DNA of 64,000 nucleotides, from contig OZ244916.1 in assembly GCA_965221835.1 (NCBI GenBank), forward strand, positions 1,240,001 to 1,304,000, in the 5' to 3' direction. The notes below the pieces were generated by a model. The model had not been told where the DNA came from. It saw only the letters and a program-made list of their open reading frames with translations, and did no database searches. Origin of the DNA: Persebacter sp965221835 (lineage in GTDB: Bacteria; Pseudomonadota; Gammaproteobacteria; Tethybacterales; Persebacteraceae). Made by a program: the position numbers and the translations under genes. Of this stretch, positions 48,674 through 57,920 are shown one piece after another (within the stretch, counting starts at the first letter, position 1; each line of letters opens with the position of its first letter).

Positions 48674-51610
48674 TTATAAAAGTCCGTCCGCGTGCAGGGC
48701 TTTGAGAATTGTTTTGTTGCCGCCGTGAACGGAAGGTTCGCGGCACCATTCTTCGCGCAATGCCTGCATATCGCTTTCGGTTATTTTTTCGTCCAAACCA
48801 ATCATTCGCAAAACAACGCGATCAATTTCTTTTCGCGAATCATCGCGCCATGCATAACTGCACGGCATCAAATCCAACTCCGCCAACCGCACAAATTCTC
48901 CGCCCGCAATTTTCACCGCCCGCCCCGCCCCCGCCTCCTTGCCGGAAAAAGCGGGGCAAGGCATCGCACCGATGTCGTTGATTTGCATTTGCGCCCGTCC
49001 GGGATGCTGCCGTCCGCCGCACTGCCAACGCGCGATTAATCCCGGCAAACTATTGAACCATAAACAATACGCTGCGCACATTTTAGAATCGGGCAAAATA
49101 ATCGCCGTCCACGCCCGCCCGCCCATACAAGGTTCTGCAGTCATTGCGGCGACAAGCGATTGCGATGTCAAACGCAAACTGCGGGACACGAAAAGAATGG
49201 ATCGTTTTTTGTGCATTTCCGCGGCGAACACCTTCATCTTTTTTAAGGCGTCTTCTTCTCCGATTTTTTTTAGACGCATAAATCGCGCAACTAAACTATG
49301 TTTTATCCAAGCGACTTCGCCGCGATGAGTTGGTTCGCAAATTAACCGTTGTTGCGTTTTATGATTCGCCGCCCACAAGGAAAAATTGGAGTTGTCGCCG
49401 CGCCGCACTTTGCGAAAAACGAACGCGCCGCGCCCGTCTCCGCCGGACGGATGCCCGATATGATCATGCGAAGGTCCGATAGAAACACATGATGACAACG
49501 CGGAAATTTTCGGGGTAACCGCCGATTCAACAATCAACCCCGGTTTGAAAATTTTTCCTTTCGTCATCATCTGTCCAATGTACGCCATTTCCGCACTTTT
49601 CGCACCGACCGCCCCCCATGATTCGCCGCTGTGTTTTGTTATGAAACAAGATGCAAAAACATGTGCGCCAACGCTGACATCGCCCGACTCCATCGTGTAC
49701 GGCGGAAGCGCAAACCGTGCCGTACGCGCCATCTCATTCGTTTCCACGAAAGTGCGCGGGAAGTTCAGCAGATTCAAAAAAGTGATTTGTCCGCCGGTTT
49801 TTCCGCCTTTGCGCGCGCAAATTAACATTTCGCCCATTTCCGTTTCGGCGGAAAACGATTGCATTTTTTCGGTCGCCATACTGACGACAATAATGTCGGA
49901 ATAGTTTTTGATAATGTGCGCACGAAAATCGCGCCAACTGTGTTGTCCCGCCGCCGACAACGGCAAAACCGCCGCCAGAACGCCGCCGGGTTTTAGTTTC
50001 TTGTCCGCCAATAAACAAAACGCCGATGCCATTCCCGCTTTTTTGTTAGCGAAAGATCCGGAAAGAAGTTTGCCCAAATTGTCCAGCGATTTTTCCCGCT
50101 GATATTGCGGCAATCCTTCCACGCCGAAAACTTTTCCGCCGCCGCGCGTTTTGCTTTCGCCGCGGGTGCGCGAATACGGCGGATTCATAATGCACAAATC
50201 AAAAGTGCCGTCCGCCGGGCGGAAGTTGTGCGTTTTGCTGCCGTCCGTTGCGGTGAAAGAACTGACGCCGAACAAATCTTCAATCGCCTCGTTTTTCAAC
50301 AAATCCAAAGAACCAGTTTTACCGCGGCGAATGTCAGAACAGATAATGTTTGAATGCGCGTAATCGGCGGCGGGATGCATTCCCGCCAAACCCGCCGCTG
50401 TGAGATGTGCGGCGACCGGTTGAATATCCGCGCCGTGCAAACATTTTTCCATATACCGTTTGTGCAATTTTCGCATGTTTTGTTTTCGCCCTTCGGCGCG
50501 GCGGCGCACTTGCCGGTATGCCGCTTTCAGCAACGCGCCGGTGCCGCAAGCGAAATCGGCGATTTTTAATTCGCGTCCGTCATCCGGAATAAGATTGAAC
50601 GCCATTCCCGCCAAAAGTTCCGCAACTTCCATTTTTGTATAATAGGCGGCAGTCGTTTTGCGGTCGGTCGCCAGTTCCGGAAACATATCCGAAGACACAT
50701 CGGCGACCGCGCCGAGATGCAAATCGTTCAGCGCGGACGCTTCTTTTTTCAGGCGCGTCAAAATGTCGTTCGCCAGCGCGCCGTAATCGGAAAGAAGTTC
50801 CAACGATTCCAATGCCGGAAGAAAAACCGAGTTGTAATCTATCTCCAAAATTTCGCGCCACGCCGCCGCGGTTTCGCGCAAATTTTTACATTCGCGCGGC
50901 GATTGTATTTCGTCCCGTGCCGCCGCGAGTTTGCCGTGCAAAGACATCGCGTTCAGCCAGACGCAGACGGCGACTCGCATCGCGTGAATGTCCGCGGGTT
51001 GTCCGACTTTTTCGGCGATTTGTTGCCGCGTTTTTTCGCGAACGCCGTCGTACATTGATGCGGCGATTCCGCGCACGACTCCGCCGGCATGTTCCGCCGC
51101 CTGTTTGATTTTTTTGTCGGGAGTCGCCGCCAGTTCAATTAAATCCGCCAGATCCGCCGCCGTGCCGCGCAAATAGCCGCTGTTCGGTTCGCCGTCCGGA
51201 TAGCGAATGTCGTAACCCTTTTCCGGAATTTCGCCGTTTTTTCCGCGCGTCATGGAATATAACGCATATTCCAACTCGCCGCCGTCTTGCAACCATTCGC
51301 GCACGGCGGCGGCGGTTTTGTGTTTGCGCACCGATTCCGGAATTGCCAACGCCGCGACGGTCATAATTTCGCGTCCGTTCACCGTTTCCGTTTTTCCCAA
51401 ACGGGAAACGGCGTCGCCGTCAATGTCCGGGTCGCCGACAAACGCCGCTTCCACCGCAACCGGCTGCATATCGTACGGATAAATTAAATTGTCCGCCCGT
51501 CCGCCGCCTTCAATGCCGCCGTTTCTTTCGGTCGCCACGCAGTTTTTCCAACTTCCGCGCCGCGTTTGCAAAACTTCGCCTAATGCGACATTGAAAGTAT
51601 GCTCATGCAT
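48674..51610 (-). CDS. large N6-adenine DNA methyltransferase (restriction-modification or defence type)
   Basis: About 978 residues. Seen: an N-terminal region (1-90) with GGRADNLIYP and PVAVEAAFVGDPDID that resembles degenerate PD-(D/E)xK nuclease-like modules, a helical middle, SAM motif IADFACGTGALL (about 355), the catalytic motif IMNPPYSR (about 475) and a C-terminal region (about 600-980) that could be a target-recognition part. No separate restriction or specificity gene is adjacent, so it may be a single-chain type IIG-like or solitary methylase. A GTG start at 51619 is the alternative. It follows fdhA by about 50 bases on the same strand. Confidence 0.85.
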   Translation of the reverse strand: MHEHTFNVALGEVLQTRRGSWKNCVATERNGGIEGGGRADNLIYPYDMQPVAVEAAFVGDPDIDGDAVSRLGKTETVNGREIMTVAALAIPESVRKHKTAAAVREWLQDGGELEYALYSMTRGKNGEIPEKGYDIRYPDGEPNSGYLRGTAADLADLIELAATPDKKIKQAAEHAGGVVRGIAASMYDGVREKTRQQIAEKVGQPADIHAMRVAVCVWLNAMSLHGKLAAARDEIQSPRECKNLRETAAAWREILEIDYNSVFLPALESLELLSDYGALANDILTRLKKEASALNDLHLGAVADVSSDMFPELATDRKTTAAYYTKMEVAELLAGMAFNLIPDDGRELKIADFACGTGALLKAAYRQVRRRAEGRKQNMRKLHKRYMEKCLHGADIQPVAAHLTAAGLAGMHPAADYAHSNIICSDIRRGKTGSLDLLKNEAIEDLFGVSSFTATDGSKTHNFRPADGTFDLCIMNPPYSRTRGESKTRGGGKVFGVEGLPQYQREKSLDNLGKLLSGSFANKKAGMASAFCLLADKKLKPGGVLAAVLPLSAAGQHSWRDFRAHIIKNYSDIIVVSMATEKMQSFSAETEMGEMLICARKGGKTGGQITFLNLLNFPRTFVETNEMARTARFALPPYTMESGDVSVGAHVFASCFITKHSGESWGAVGAKSAEMAYIGQMMTKGKIFKPGLIVESAVTPKISALSSCVSIGPSHDHIGHPSGGDGRGAFVFRKVRRGDNSNFSLWAANHKTQQRLICEPTHRGEVAWIKHSLVARFMRLKKIGEEDALKKMKVFAAEMHKKRSILFVSRSLRLTSQSLVAAMTAEPCMGGRAWTAIILPDSKMCAAYCLWFNSLPGLIARWQCGGRQHPGRAQMQINDIGAMPCPAFSGKEAGAGRAVKIAGGEFVRLAELDLMPCSYAWRDDSRKEIDRVVLRMIGLDEKITESDMQALREEWCREPSVHGGNKTILKALHADGLL

Positions 51611-51660
51611 TTCGTTCACGGATTCGGATTCAATTTAATTTCGTTTCACGGATTCGGATT
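51611..51660. repeat. short tandem duplication in front of the methylase gene
   Basis: TTCGTTCACGGATTCGGATT (51611-51630) is repeated with one extra T at 51640-51660. The duplication moved a GTG start candidate next to the methylase gene. Confidence 0.8.
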
Positions 51661-51663
51661 TAG

Positions 51664-54465
51664 TTACCCCGCCAGCACGCCGCCGCCGAAGGATAAGGCG
51701 GCGGGGAGTTCGCCGCCGGGGACGACTCGCACGGCGCAATATTTAAATTCCGGAATCTTGCCGAACGGATCCAACTTCGGATTTGTCAAAATGTTCGCCG
51801 CCGCTTCGTAATAGCAAAACGGAATAAATACCGCGCCCGCCGGCACGCCGTCATCCGCCCGCGCAAATAAACTGACGAAACCGCGCCGCGATTCTACCGT
51901 GATAATGTCGCCGGGCGATATGCCCCGCGCCGCCATTTCCGCCGAATTCATATACGCGCCCGGCGAAGGTTCAATCGCATCCAGCGCGCGCGAACGGCGG
52001 GTCATCGCGCCGGTGTGCCAATGTTCCAACTCGCGTCCGGTCATCAGAACCAGCGGATAATCGCCGTCCGGACGCTCCGCCGCGGGAATAAAATGCGCCG
52101 GTACAAAACGCCCGCGCCCGTCCGCAGTCGGAAATGAATCGCGAAAAATGATCGGTTCGCCGGCATCGCCTTCTGTTCGGCACGGATAAGTTACCGAATG
52201 TTCGTTTTGCAAACGCTCCCATGTAATTCCGCCGATGGACGGCATCGCGCTGCGCATTTCGTCAAACACTTCGCGCACGCCCGATTCTTCGCCTTCGTAG
52301 TTCCATTCCAAACCGAAACGGGCGGCGATTTCGCGAATAATCCACAAATCCTGCCGCGCATCGCCCGGCAAATCTAACGCGCGCCGCCCCAATTGCACCA
52401 TCCGGTCGGTGTTCGTAAATGTGCCGGTTTTTTCGGCAAACACGGACGCCGGTAAAATAACATCCGCCAACGCCGCGGTTTCGGTAAGAAAAATATCTTG
52501 CACCACCAACATTTGCAACGCCGCCAATCCTTCGCGCGCATGAGTCGCGTCCGGGTCGGACATTGCCGGATTTTCGCCCATCACATACATGCCGAGAATT
52601 TCGCCGCGGCATGCGGCGTCTATAATTTCCACCACCGTCAAACCGGGCGCGGGATCTAGTTTCATCCCCCACAACTTTTCAAATCGCGCGCGCACAGCGT
52701 CATCGTCCACCCGCTGATAATCGGGAAATACCATCGGAATCAAACCCGCATCGGACGCGCCTTGCACATTATTTTGTCCGCGCAACGGATGCAACCCGCA
52801 GCCGGGACGCCCGATATTGCCGGTCAACATCGCCAACGCAATTAAACAACGCGCGTTGTCGGTGCCGTGAATGTGTTGCGATACGCCCATCCCCCAAAAA
52901 ATCATCGCGCGGCGACTGCCGCCGTACAATCGCGCAGCGCGGCGAATTTCCGCCGCCGGTATGCCGCAAATCGCCTCCATTTCTTCGGGCGGACAGCGCA
53001 TTACTTGTTCGCGCAACGCCGAAAAATCTTTCGTCCGTTCGCGAATAAATTCTTCGTCCGCCAGCCCCTCTTCAATAATGACATACATCATCGCGTTCAA
53101 CAACGCAACATCCGAATCGGGTTTCATCTGCATAACAATTTCGGCGTGTGCGGCGAGTTGCGATACGCGCGGATCCGCCAGAATGAGTTTGGTACCGCGC
53201 ACGGCGGCGTTTTTCATCACCGTCGCCGCAACCGGATGATTGACGGTCGGATTTGCGCCGATAATCAGCGCGACTTCCGCTTGCAAAACATCTGAAACTT
53301 GATTAGACACCGCGCCGGAACCGATTCCCTCCAGCAACGCCGCAACCGAAGACGCATGACACAAACGCGTGCAATGATCCACATTGTTTACGCCGAAACC
53401 GGTGCGCACGAGTTTTTGGAACAAATACGCCTCTTCGTTGCTGCCTTTCGCCGACCCGAATCCCGCCAACGCCCGTCCGCCGTGTTCGCGCATGATTTTT
53501 CGCAATCCGCCCGCCGCCAAATCCAACGCCTCATCCCACGAAGCGGGGCGAAAAACTTCGCGCCAATCGTCCGGGTCCAGCATTTGTTGCGGATTTTTGG
53601 GCGCATCATCGCGGCGAATCAGCGGAGTCGTCAATCGGTGCGGATGATGCGCATAATCCGCACCGTAGCGTCCTTTTACGCACAACCGCCCGTGGTTCGC
53701 CGGTCCGTCGCGCCCTTCTACATGCAAAATGCGATTGTCTTTAACATGATAGGTCGTTTGACAACCGACTCCGCAATACGGACAAAGCGAATCCACCGAT
53801 TTGTCGGGGATTTGCAAAAACGCATCTTCGGCGGGGGCAAGCGCCCCGGTCGGACACGCCTGCACGCATTCGCCGCAACCAACGCAAGTACTTTGCCCCA
53901 TCGGGTCATCAAAATCAAAGACAATTTTGGCGTCCGCACCGCGTCCGGCATAACCGATAACGCCGTTGACTTGTTCTTCACGGCAAGCGCGAACGCACCG
54001 CGTACATTGAATGCAAGCGTCCAAATTGACCGTCATCGCCGGATGCGAAAAATCAGACGGCGGGGCGGTGCGTCCGTCAAATCGCGGCGACGGCACTTCC
54101 AGCCGTTTCGCCCACAACGCGAGTTCGGAATCGTTTTTGCGCGTTTCGGCGGGCATATCGGCGAGGAGAAGTTCCAACACCATTTTTTGCGAATGACGGG
54201 CGCGCGCGTTTTGCGTTTGCACTTTCATTCCGTCACTTGCGGTGCGACAGCAAGACGGGGCGAGAACGCGTTCGCCGTCAATTTCCACAACGCAAGCGCG
54301 ACAGTTGCCGGCGGGGCGGTAGCCGGGTTTGTGGCACAAATGCGGAATCTCCACCCCGTAGCGGCGGGCGGTTTCCCACACAGTTTCCCCCGCATAACCA
54401 ATTACCGGTTCGCCATCCAACTCAAACTCCACCGTCTCCAAAATTTCCGCCGCCCGAATGCTCAT
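51664..54465 (-). CDS. fdhA: formate dehydrogenase alpha subunit, cysteine type
   Basis: A 933-residue molybdopterin enzyme that oxidises formate to carbon dioxide. Seen: N-terminal [2Fe-2S] domain (HLCHKPGYRPAGNCRACVV), then two [4Fe-4S] motifs (CIQCTRCVRAC and CVGCGECVQACP), the catalytic-subunit cluster CPYCGVGC, and the active-site RLCHASSV, where the codon is TGT for cysteine, not TGA for selenocysteine. The C-terminal pterin-binding domain is complete. No beta or gamma subunit is near. AGGAGG precedes the ATG at 54465; the longer frame to 54630 is rejected. Confidence 0.93.
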   Translation of the reverse strand: MSIRAAEILETVEFELDGEPVIGYAGETVWETARRYGVEIPHLCHKPGYRPAGNCRACVVEIDGERVLAPSCCRTASDGMKVQTQNARARHSQKMVLELLLADMPAETRKNDSELALWAKRLEVPSPRFDGRTAPPSDFSHPAMTVNLDACIQCTRCVRACREEQVNGVIGYAGRGADAKIVFDFDDPMGQSTCVGCGECVQACPTGALAPAEDAFLQIPDKSVDSLCPYCGVGCQTTYHVKDNRILHVEGRDGPANHGRLCVKGRYGADYAHHPHRLTTPLIRRDDAPKNPQQMLDPDDWREVFRPASWDEALDLAAGGLRKIMREHGGRALAGFGSAKGSNEEAYLFQKLVRTGFGVNNVDHCTRLCHASSVAALLEGIGSGAVSNQVSDVLQAEVALIIGANPTVNHPVAATVMKNAAVRGTKLILADPRVSQLAAHAEIVMQMKPDSDVALLNAMMYVIIEEGLADEEFIRERTKDFSALREQVMRCPPEEMEAICGIPAAEIRRAARLYGGSRRAMIFWGMGVSQHIHGTDNARCLIALAMLTGNIGRPGCGLHPLRGQNNVQGASDAGLIPMVFPDYQRVDDDAVRARFEKLWGMKLDPAPGLTVVEIIDAACRGEILGMYVMGENPAMSDPDATHAREGLAALQMLVVQDIFLTETAALADVILPASVFAEKTGTFTNTDRMVQLGRRALDLPGDARQDLWIIREIAARFGLEWNYEGEESGVREVFDEMRSAMPSIGGITWERLQNEHSVTYPCRTEGDAGEPIIFRDSFPTADGRGRFVPAHFIPAAERPDGDYPLVLMTGRELEHWHTGAMTRRSRALDAIEPSPGAYMNSAEMAARGISPGDIITVESRRGFVSLFARADDGVPAGAVFIPFCYYEAAANILTNPKLDPFGKIPEFKYCAVRVVPGGELPAALSFGGGVLAG

Positions 54466-54675
54466 TTTTACACCTCCTCTATAAATACATTTCCCGCCAT
54501 TATACCGAATTTTCGGCGGAGAGGCGCATGCCGCCGCCGTTCGGATTTGTGCGGGGGCGGGGGAAATGATGGGCGGGCGGGGGCGGTAAAAATGGATTTG
54601 TTTATATTCCGAAATATGATATACTTGCATTGCTTATAATAAAAAAGAATAATCGGTAAAAAAGGAATAATTATT
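54466..54675. promoter_or_regulatory. divergent promoters of fdhA and the homocysteine methyltransferase gene
   Basis: On the - strand TATAAT (54504-54499) and AGAGGAGGTG (54480-54471) precede fdhA. On the + strand TATAAT (54635-54640) and AAGGAA precede the ATG at 54676. Both are leadered starts. The shared region may allow joint control. Confidence 0.6.
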
Positions 54676-55740
54676 ATGACTGTATCAAAAAGAAGTTTGC
54701 AAGACCGTTTAGATTCTGACGGCGTTTTGTGTGCCGAAGGATTTTTGTTTGAGATTGAACGGCGCGGTTATATGGCGTCTGGTGCTTTCGTGCCGGAAGT
54801 CGCGCTGGACAATCCGCAGGCGTTGCGCGCGTTGCACCGCGATTTTCAGCACGCCGGTTCCGATGTCGTGGAGGCGTTTACCTACAACGGACACCGCGAA
54901 AAAATGCGCGTTCTCGGCAAGGAAAATTTGCTGGAACCGCTCAACAAAGCGGCGCTGCAAATCGCGCGTGAAGTCGCCGAAAGTCCGCCGGACGGCGAAC
55001 CGAATCTTTTCGCCGGCAACATCAACAATACCAACATTTGGAATCCGGACGACAAAAACGCGCAACGGGAGGCGCGGCGGATGTTTGACGAAGTTTGCGG
55101 CTGGGCGGCGGACGCCGGGGCGGATTTTATTGTCGGCGAAACTTTTTATTATGCCGAAGAGGCATTTTGCGCGCTAGAAGCGATTCAACAAATCGGTTTG
55201 CCGGCGGTGCTGACCATCTCGCCGATGGGCGAAAATAAAATGCGCGACGGTTGGGAAATTGTCGACACTTGCGCCGAGTTAGAATCGCGCGGGGCGGCGG
55301 TGGCGGGAATGAATTGTTTTCGCGGACCGCCGACAATGATGCCGTATATCCGACAAATCCGCACCCGATTAAAAGGGCATATCGCCGCCTTGCCGGTGGC
55401 ATTTCGCACGACCGAATCGCATCCGACATTTTTCAATTTGCCGGACGACAACAACTGCGCCTGTCCGTCGCCGCACGGACGTCCGTTTCCGACCGCGCTG
55501 GAACCGACAAGCGTCAATCGCTACGAAATCCGCGCTTTCGCCGAAGAAGCGTGGAATCTCGGCGTCCGCTATTTGGGCGTATGTTGCGGTGCGGCACCGA
55601 TTTACATCCGCGAAGTCGCCGAAGCAATGGGACGCACGCCGCCCGCCAGCAAATACCGCGAAGACATTTCGCGGCAGTTTATGTACGGCAATCACGAACG
55701 CCTGCCGAAACATATTACGGAATACGGCGGACGCGCCTGA
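54676..55740 (+). CDS. homocysteine S-methyltransferase family protein (betaine-homocysteine type)
   Basis: A 354-residue protein of the BHMT/Pcm-zinc methyltransferase family. Seen: an N-terminal GASD-like barrel start (GVLCAEGFLFEIERRGY), EAFTYNGHREKMRV, GETFYYAEEAF, the zinc-cysteine motif GMNCFRG (about 215) and GVCCGAAP (about 305), the two ligand regions of the family. It could move a methyl group from betaine or S-methylmethionine to homocysteine. With the betaine importer in the window, betaine is a fair guess. Confidence 0.88.
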   Translation: MTVSKRSLQDRLDSDGVLCAEGFLFEIERRGYMASGAFVPEVALDNPQALRALHRDFQHAGSDVVEAFTYNGHREKMRVLGKENLLEPLNKAALQIAREVAESPPDGEPNLFAGNINNTNIWNPDDKNAQREARRMFDEVCGWAADAGADFIVGETFYYAEEAFCALEAIQQIGLPAVLTISPMGENKMRDGWEIVDTCAELESRGAAVAGMNCFRGPPTMMPYIRQIRTRLKGHIAALPVAFRTTESHPTFFNLPDDNNCACPSPHGRPFPTALEPTSVNRYEIRAFAEEAWNLGVRYLGVCCGAAPIYIREVAEAMGRTPPASKYREDISRQFMYGNHERLPKHITEYGGRA

Positions 55741-55768
55741 TACGCGCAACTTTCGCGGTTCCGAAGTT

Positions 55769-56055
55769 TTATCAATTCGGAACCTGCGAAAATTTTTTAA
55801 TTTAATTCGGAACCCGCGAATTTTTTATTTAATTCGGAATCCGCGAATTTTTTTATTTAATTCGGAACCCGCGAAATTTTTTTATTTAATGAATCGGGGC
55901 GAACGAAAAATCCGCCGCGAATTTTCTGATTCGGAATCCGCGAATTTTTTTTTAATTTAATTCGGAACCGCGAATTTTTTTATTTAATTCGGAATCCGCG
56001 AAAATTTTTTTATTTAATAAATCGGGGCGGACGAAAAATCCGCCGCGAATTTTGC
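55769..56055. repeat. seven tandem units of 27-31 bp and a second-order repeat
   Basis: Units of TTCGGAACCCGCGAATTTTT plus TTATTTAA with small changes. AATCGGGGCGAACGAAAAAT with CCGCCGCGAATTTT recurs after the fourth and seventh units. The stretch 55741-56064 has no gene. Unit lengths vary and there are no spacers, so this is not CRISPR. Confidence 0.85.
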
Positions 56056-56064
56056 GCGTGTTTT

Positions 56065-56664
56065 TTAACCGGCGCGGCGGCGAATCGCCCGGGCAATCGG
56101 CGGTACGGCGGCGGCGGCGAATATGATTTTTGCCGCATCGCCCAACAAAAACGGATACATTCCCAGCGCGAAAAGCGGTTTGTCCCAGCCGATAACTGCG
56201 CCAAGCCACAAAAGTCCGCAAGCATAAATGACGAAGTTGCCGATGCACATTGCGGCGGCGACTTTCCACAACTTTTCGTCCCAACCGCGGGCGGCAAGCA
56301 TTCCGCAAACCGCCGCCGCCGCGACAAATCCCAAAAGATAGCCGCCGGTCGGACCGACCATATAGGCGATGCCGATTCCTTTTTCGGGTGCGCCGGCGAA
56401 TATCGGCAATCCCGCCGCGCCCGCCGCAAGATACAACGCGACCGTTGCCGCCCCGAGACGCGCACCGTACGCCGCGCCCAACAAAAGTACGACAAGCGTT
56501 TGCAATGTTTGCGGCACGGGATAAAACGGGATTTGGATTTTTGCCGCCGCCGTCAATGCCGCCGCGCCGCCGACTGCCAGCAAAATCGCGCGCGCGCTTT
56601 CGCCGCCGCGCCGATGTGCGGGATATATTATTTGCGCCAAAACCGGATAAGATAGTTGTGTCAT
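56065..56664 (-). CDS. bioY: biotin ECF transporter substrate-binding component BioY
   Basis: A 199-residue membrane protein with about six hydrophobic segments. Seen: AAAKIQIPFYPVPQTLQTLVVLLLGAAYG in two parts, the GLPIFAGAPEKGIGIAYMVGPTGGYLLGF segment cut by the conserved GPTGGYLLGF motif, and a FLLGDAAKI end. It captures biotin with high affinity. No ECF ATPase genes lie beside it, so it may work alone or share a common ECF module. AAGGACG stands before the ATG. Confidence 0.95.
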   Translation of the reverse strand: MTQLSYPVLAQIIYPAHRRGGESARAILLAVGGAAALTAAAKIQIPFYPVPQTLQTLVVLLLGAAYGARLGAATVALYLAAGAAGLPIFAGAPEKGIGIAYMVGPTGGYLLGFVAAAAVCGMLAARGWDEKLWKVAAAMCIGNFVIYACGLLWLGAVIGWDKPLFALGMYPFLLGDAAKIIFAAAAVPPIARAIRRRAG

Positions 56665-56768
56665 CGTTTCGTCCTTGTTAATGATAAAAACCGATTAAAA
56701 CATTAAACGGCGGGGAAAAATAAATGTTGCAGTCGCGGCGAAATCGGAATGCAATCTGCAACTGCGCC

Positions 56769-56780
56769 TATAATACAGAA
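56769..56780 (+). promoter_or_regulatory. leaderless promoter of nspC
   Basis: TATAAT at 56769-56774, six bases, ATG at 56781. No ribosome-binding site. Confidence 0.7.
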
Positions 56781-57902
56781 ATGCGAAACTTGCGCGAATT
56801 GCCGTCGCCTTGTTATTTGTTTGACGAGGCGGCGATAGAAAAAAATCTCGCCCGTGCGCGGCAGTTGCGCGATGCCGATTGTCGCGTTTTGCTGGCATTA
56901 AAAAGTTTTGCGGTATGGCGATTATTTCCGTTGTTGCGCGATTCGCTGGCGGGCGTTTCGGCGAGTTCGCTAAACGAAGCGCGATTGGGCGCGGACGAAT
57001 TCGGCGGCGAAGTGCATCTTTACGCGCCCGCCTATCGCGCGGACGAATTCGCCGCCCTTCGCAAATACGCCTCGCACATCGTTTTCAATTCGCGCGCACA
57101 ATGGGAAAAATTCGGCGGCGAAATAAAAAACAGTGTTTGCGGAATCCGCGTCAATCCCGGATTTTCGGAAATAAAAAATCCGCTTTACAATCCGTGCCGA
57201 CCCGGTTCGCATTTCGGAATCGCCGCCGAAGACGCCGCGTTTATGGCGGACGACAACAACATCGCCGGGCTGCATTTTCACGCGCTTTGCGAACAAAACG
57301 CCGATTCGCTTTTGCGAGTCGCCGATGCGGTGCATTCGCGTTTCGGTGCGATTTTGCCGAAAATGCAATGGGTCAATTTCGGCGGCGGACATTTGCTGTG
57401 CGCAGATGATTACGACATCAAAATGCTTGCGGCGGTCGTCCGCGATTTTCGCACACGCTACGGTACGCAAATGCAAATTTATATTGAACCCGGTGCGGGA
57501 CTCGTACATGAATGTTGCGAACTCGTTTGCACTGTTTTGGATGTACAACCCGGCGGTGCGGCGGTTTTGGATTCTTCCGCATCCGCGCACATGCCCGACA
57601 TCATCGAATCGCCCTACCGCCCCGCGATTGTCGGGGCAGGCGCGGCGGGCGAATACGCGCACACTTATCGCCTTTGCGGCATGACTTGTATGGCGGGCGA
57701 TATTTTTGGCGATTATTCTTTTGCAAAACCGTTGCAACCCGGCGCACGCGTACGCATTTGCGATGCCGCCGCCTATACCGTCGTAAAGCACACAACATTT
57801 AACGGAATCGCGCCGCCCGCCATCGCGTTGCGATGCAAAAATGGCGAAATAAAATTGTTGCGAAATCCGGAGTTTGACGATTATCGCCGACGAATGGGTT
57901 AA
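56781..57902 (+). CDS. nspC: carboxynorspermidine/carboxyspermidine decarboxylase
   Basis: PLP-dependent fold III decarboxylase of 373 residues, last step of the alternative polyamine route. Seen: SPCYLFDEAAIEKNL, the PLP lysine in LLALKSFAVW, GIRVNPGFSEI, HFHALCEQNAD, WVNFGGGHLL, YIEPGAGLV, and LDSSASAHMPDIIESPYRP close to the C-terminal active-site part. The start at 56781 is set by the promoter and family. The partner dehydrogenase follows after 18 bases with its own promoter. Confidence 0.94.
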   Translation: MRNLRELPSPCYLFDEAAIEKNLARARQLRDADCRVLLALKSFAVWRLFPLLRDSLAGVSASSLNEARLGADEFGGEVHLYAPAYRADEFAALRKYASHIVFNSRAQWEKFGGEIKNSVCGIRVNPGFSEIKNPLYNPCRPGSHFGIAAEDAAFMADDNNIAGLHFHALCEQNADSLLRVADAVHSRFGAILPKMQWVNFGGGHLLCADDYDIKMLAAVVRDFRTRYGTQMQIYIEPGAGLVHECCELVCTVLDVQPGGAAVLDSSASAHMPDIIESPYRPAIVGAGAAGEYAHTYRLCGMTCMAGDIFGDYSFAKPLQPGARVRICDAAAYTVVKHTTFNGIAPPAIALRCKNGEIKLLRNPEFDDYRRRMG

Positions 57903-57908
57903 CTATTT

Positions 57909-57920
57909 TATAATCCAAAA
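57909..57920 (+). promoter_or_regulatory. leaderless promoter of the carboxynorspermidine dehydrogenase gene
   Basis: TATAAT at 57909-57914, six bases, ATG at 57921. The box begins only six bases after the nspC stop, so the second gene of an apparent operon has its own start. Confidence 0.7.

Noticed and set aside
53340..53400. Possible selenocysteine at the formate dehydrogenase active site
   Set aside because: The codon read on the - strand in RLCHAS is TGT, an ordinary cysteine codon.
53299..54639. 446-codon open frame on the + strand opposite fdhA
   Set aside because: Fully antisense to a well-supported gene, Arg-rich, without recognisable motifs.
55769..56055. About 29-bp repeats resembling CRISPR repeats
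   Set aside because: No spacers; units are contiguous and vary in length by slippage.
56665..56720. BirA or BioR operator upstream of bioY
   Set aside because: A/T-rich TTATCATTAA is present but does not match either known operator well.
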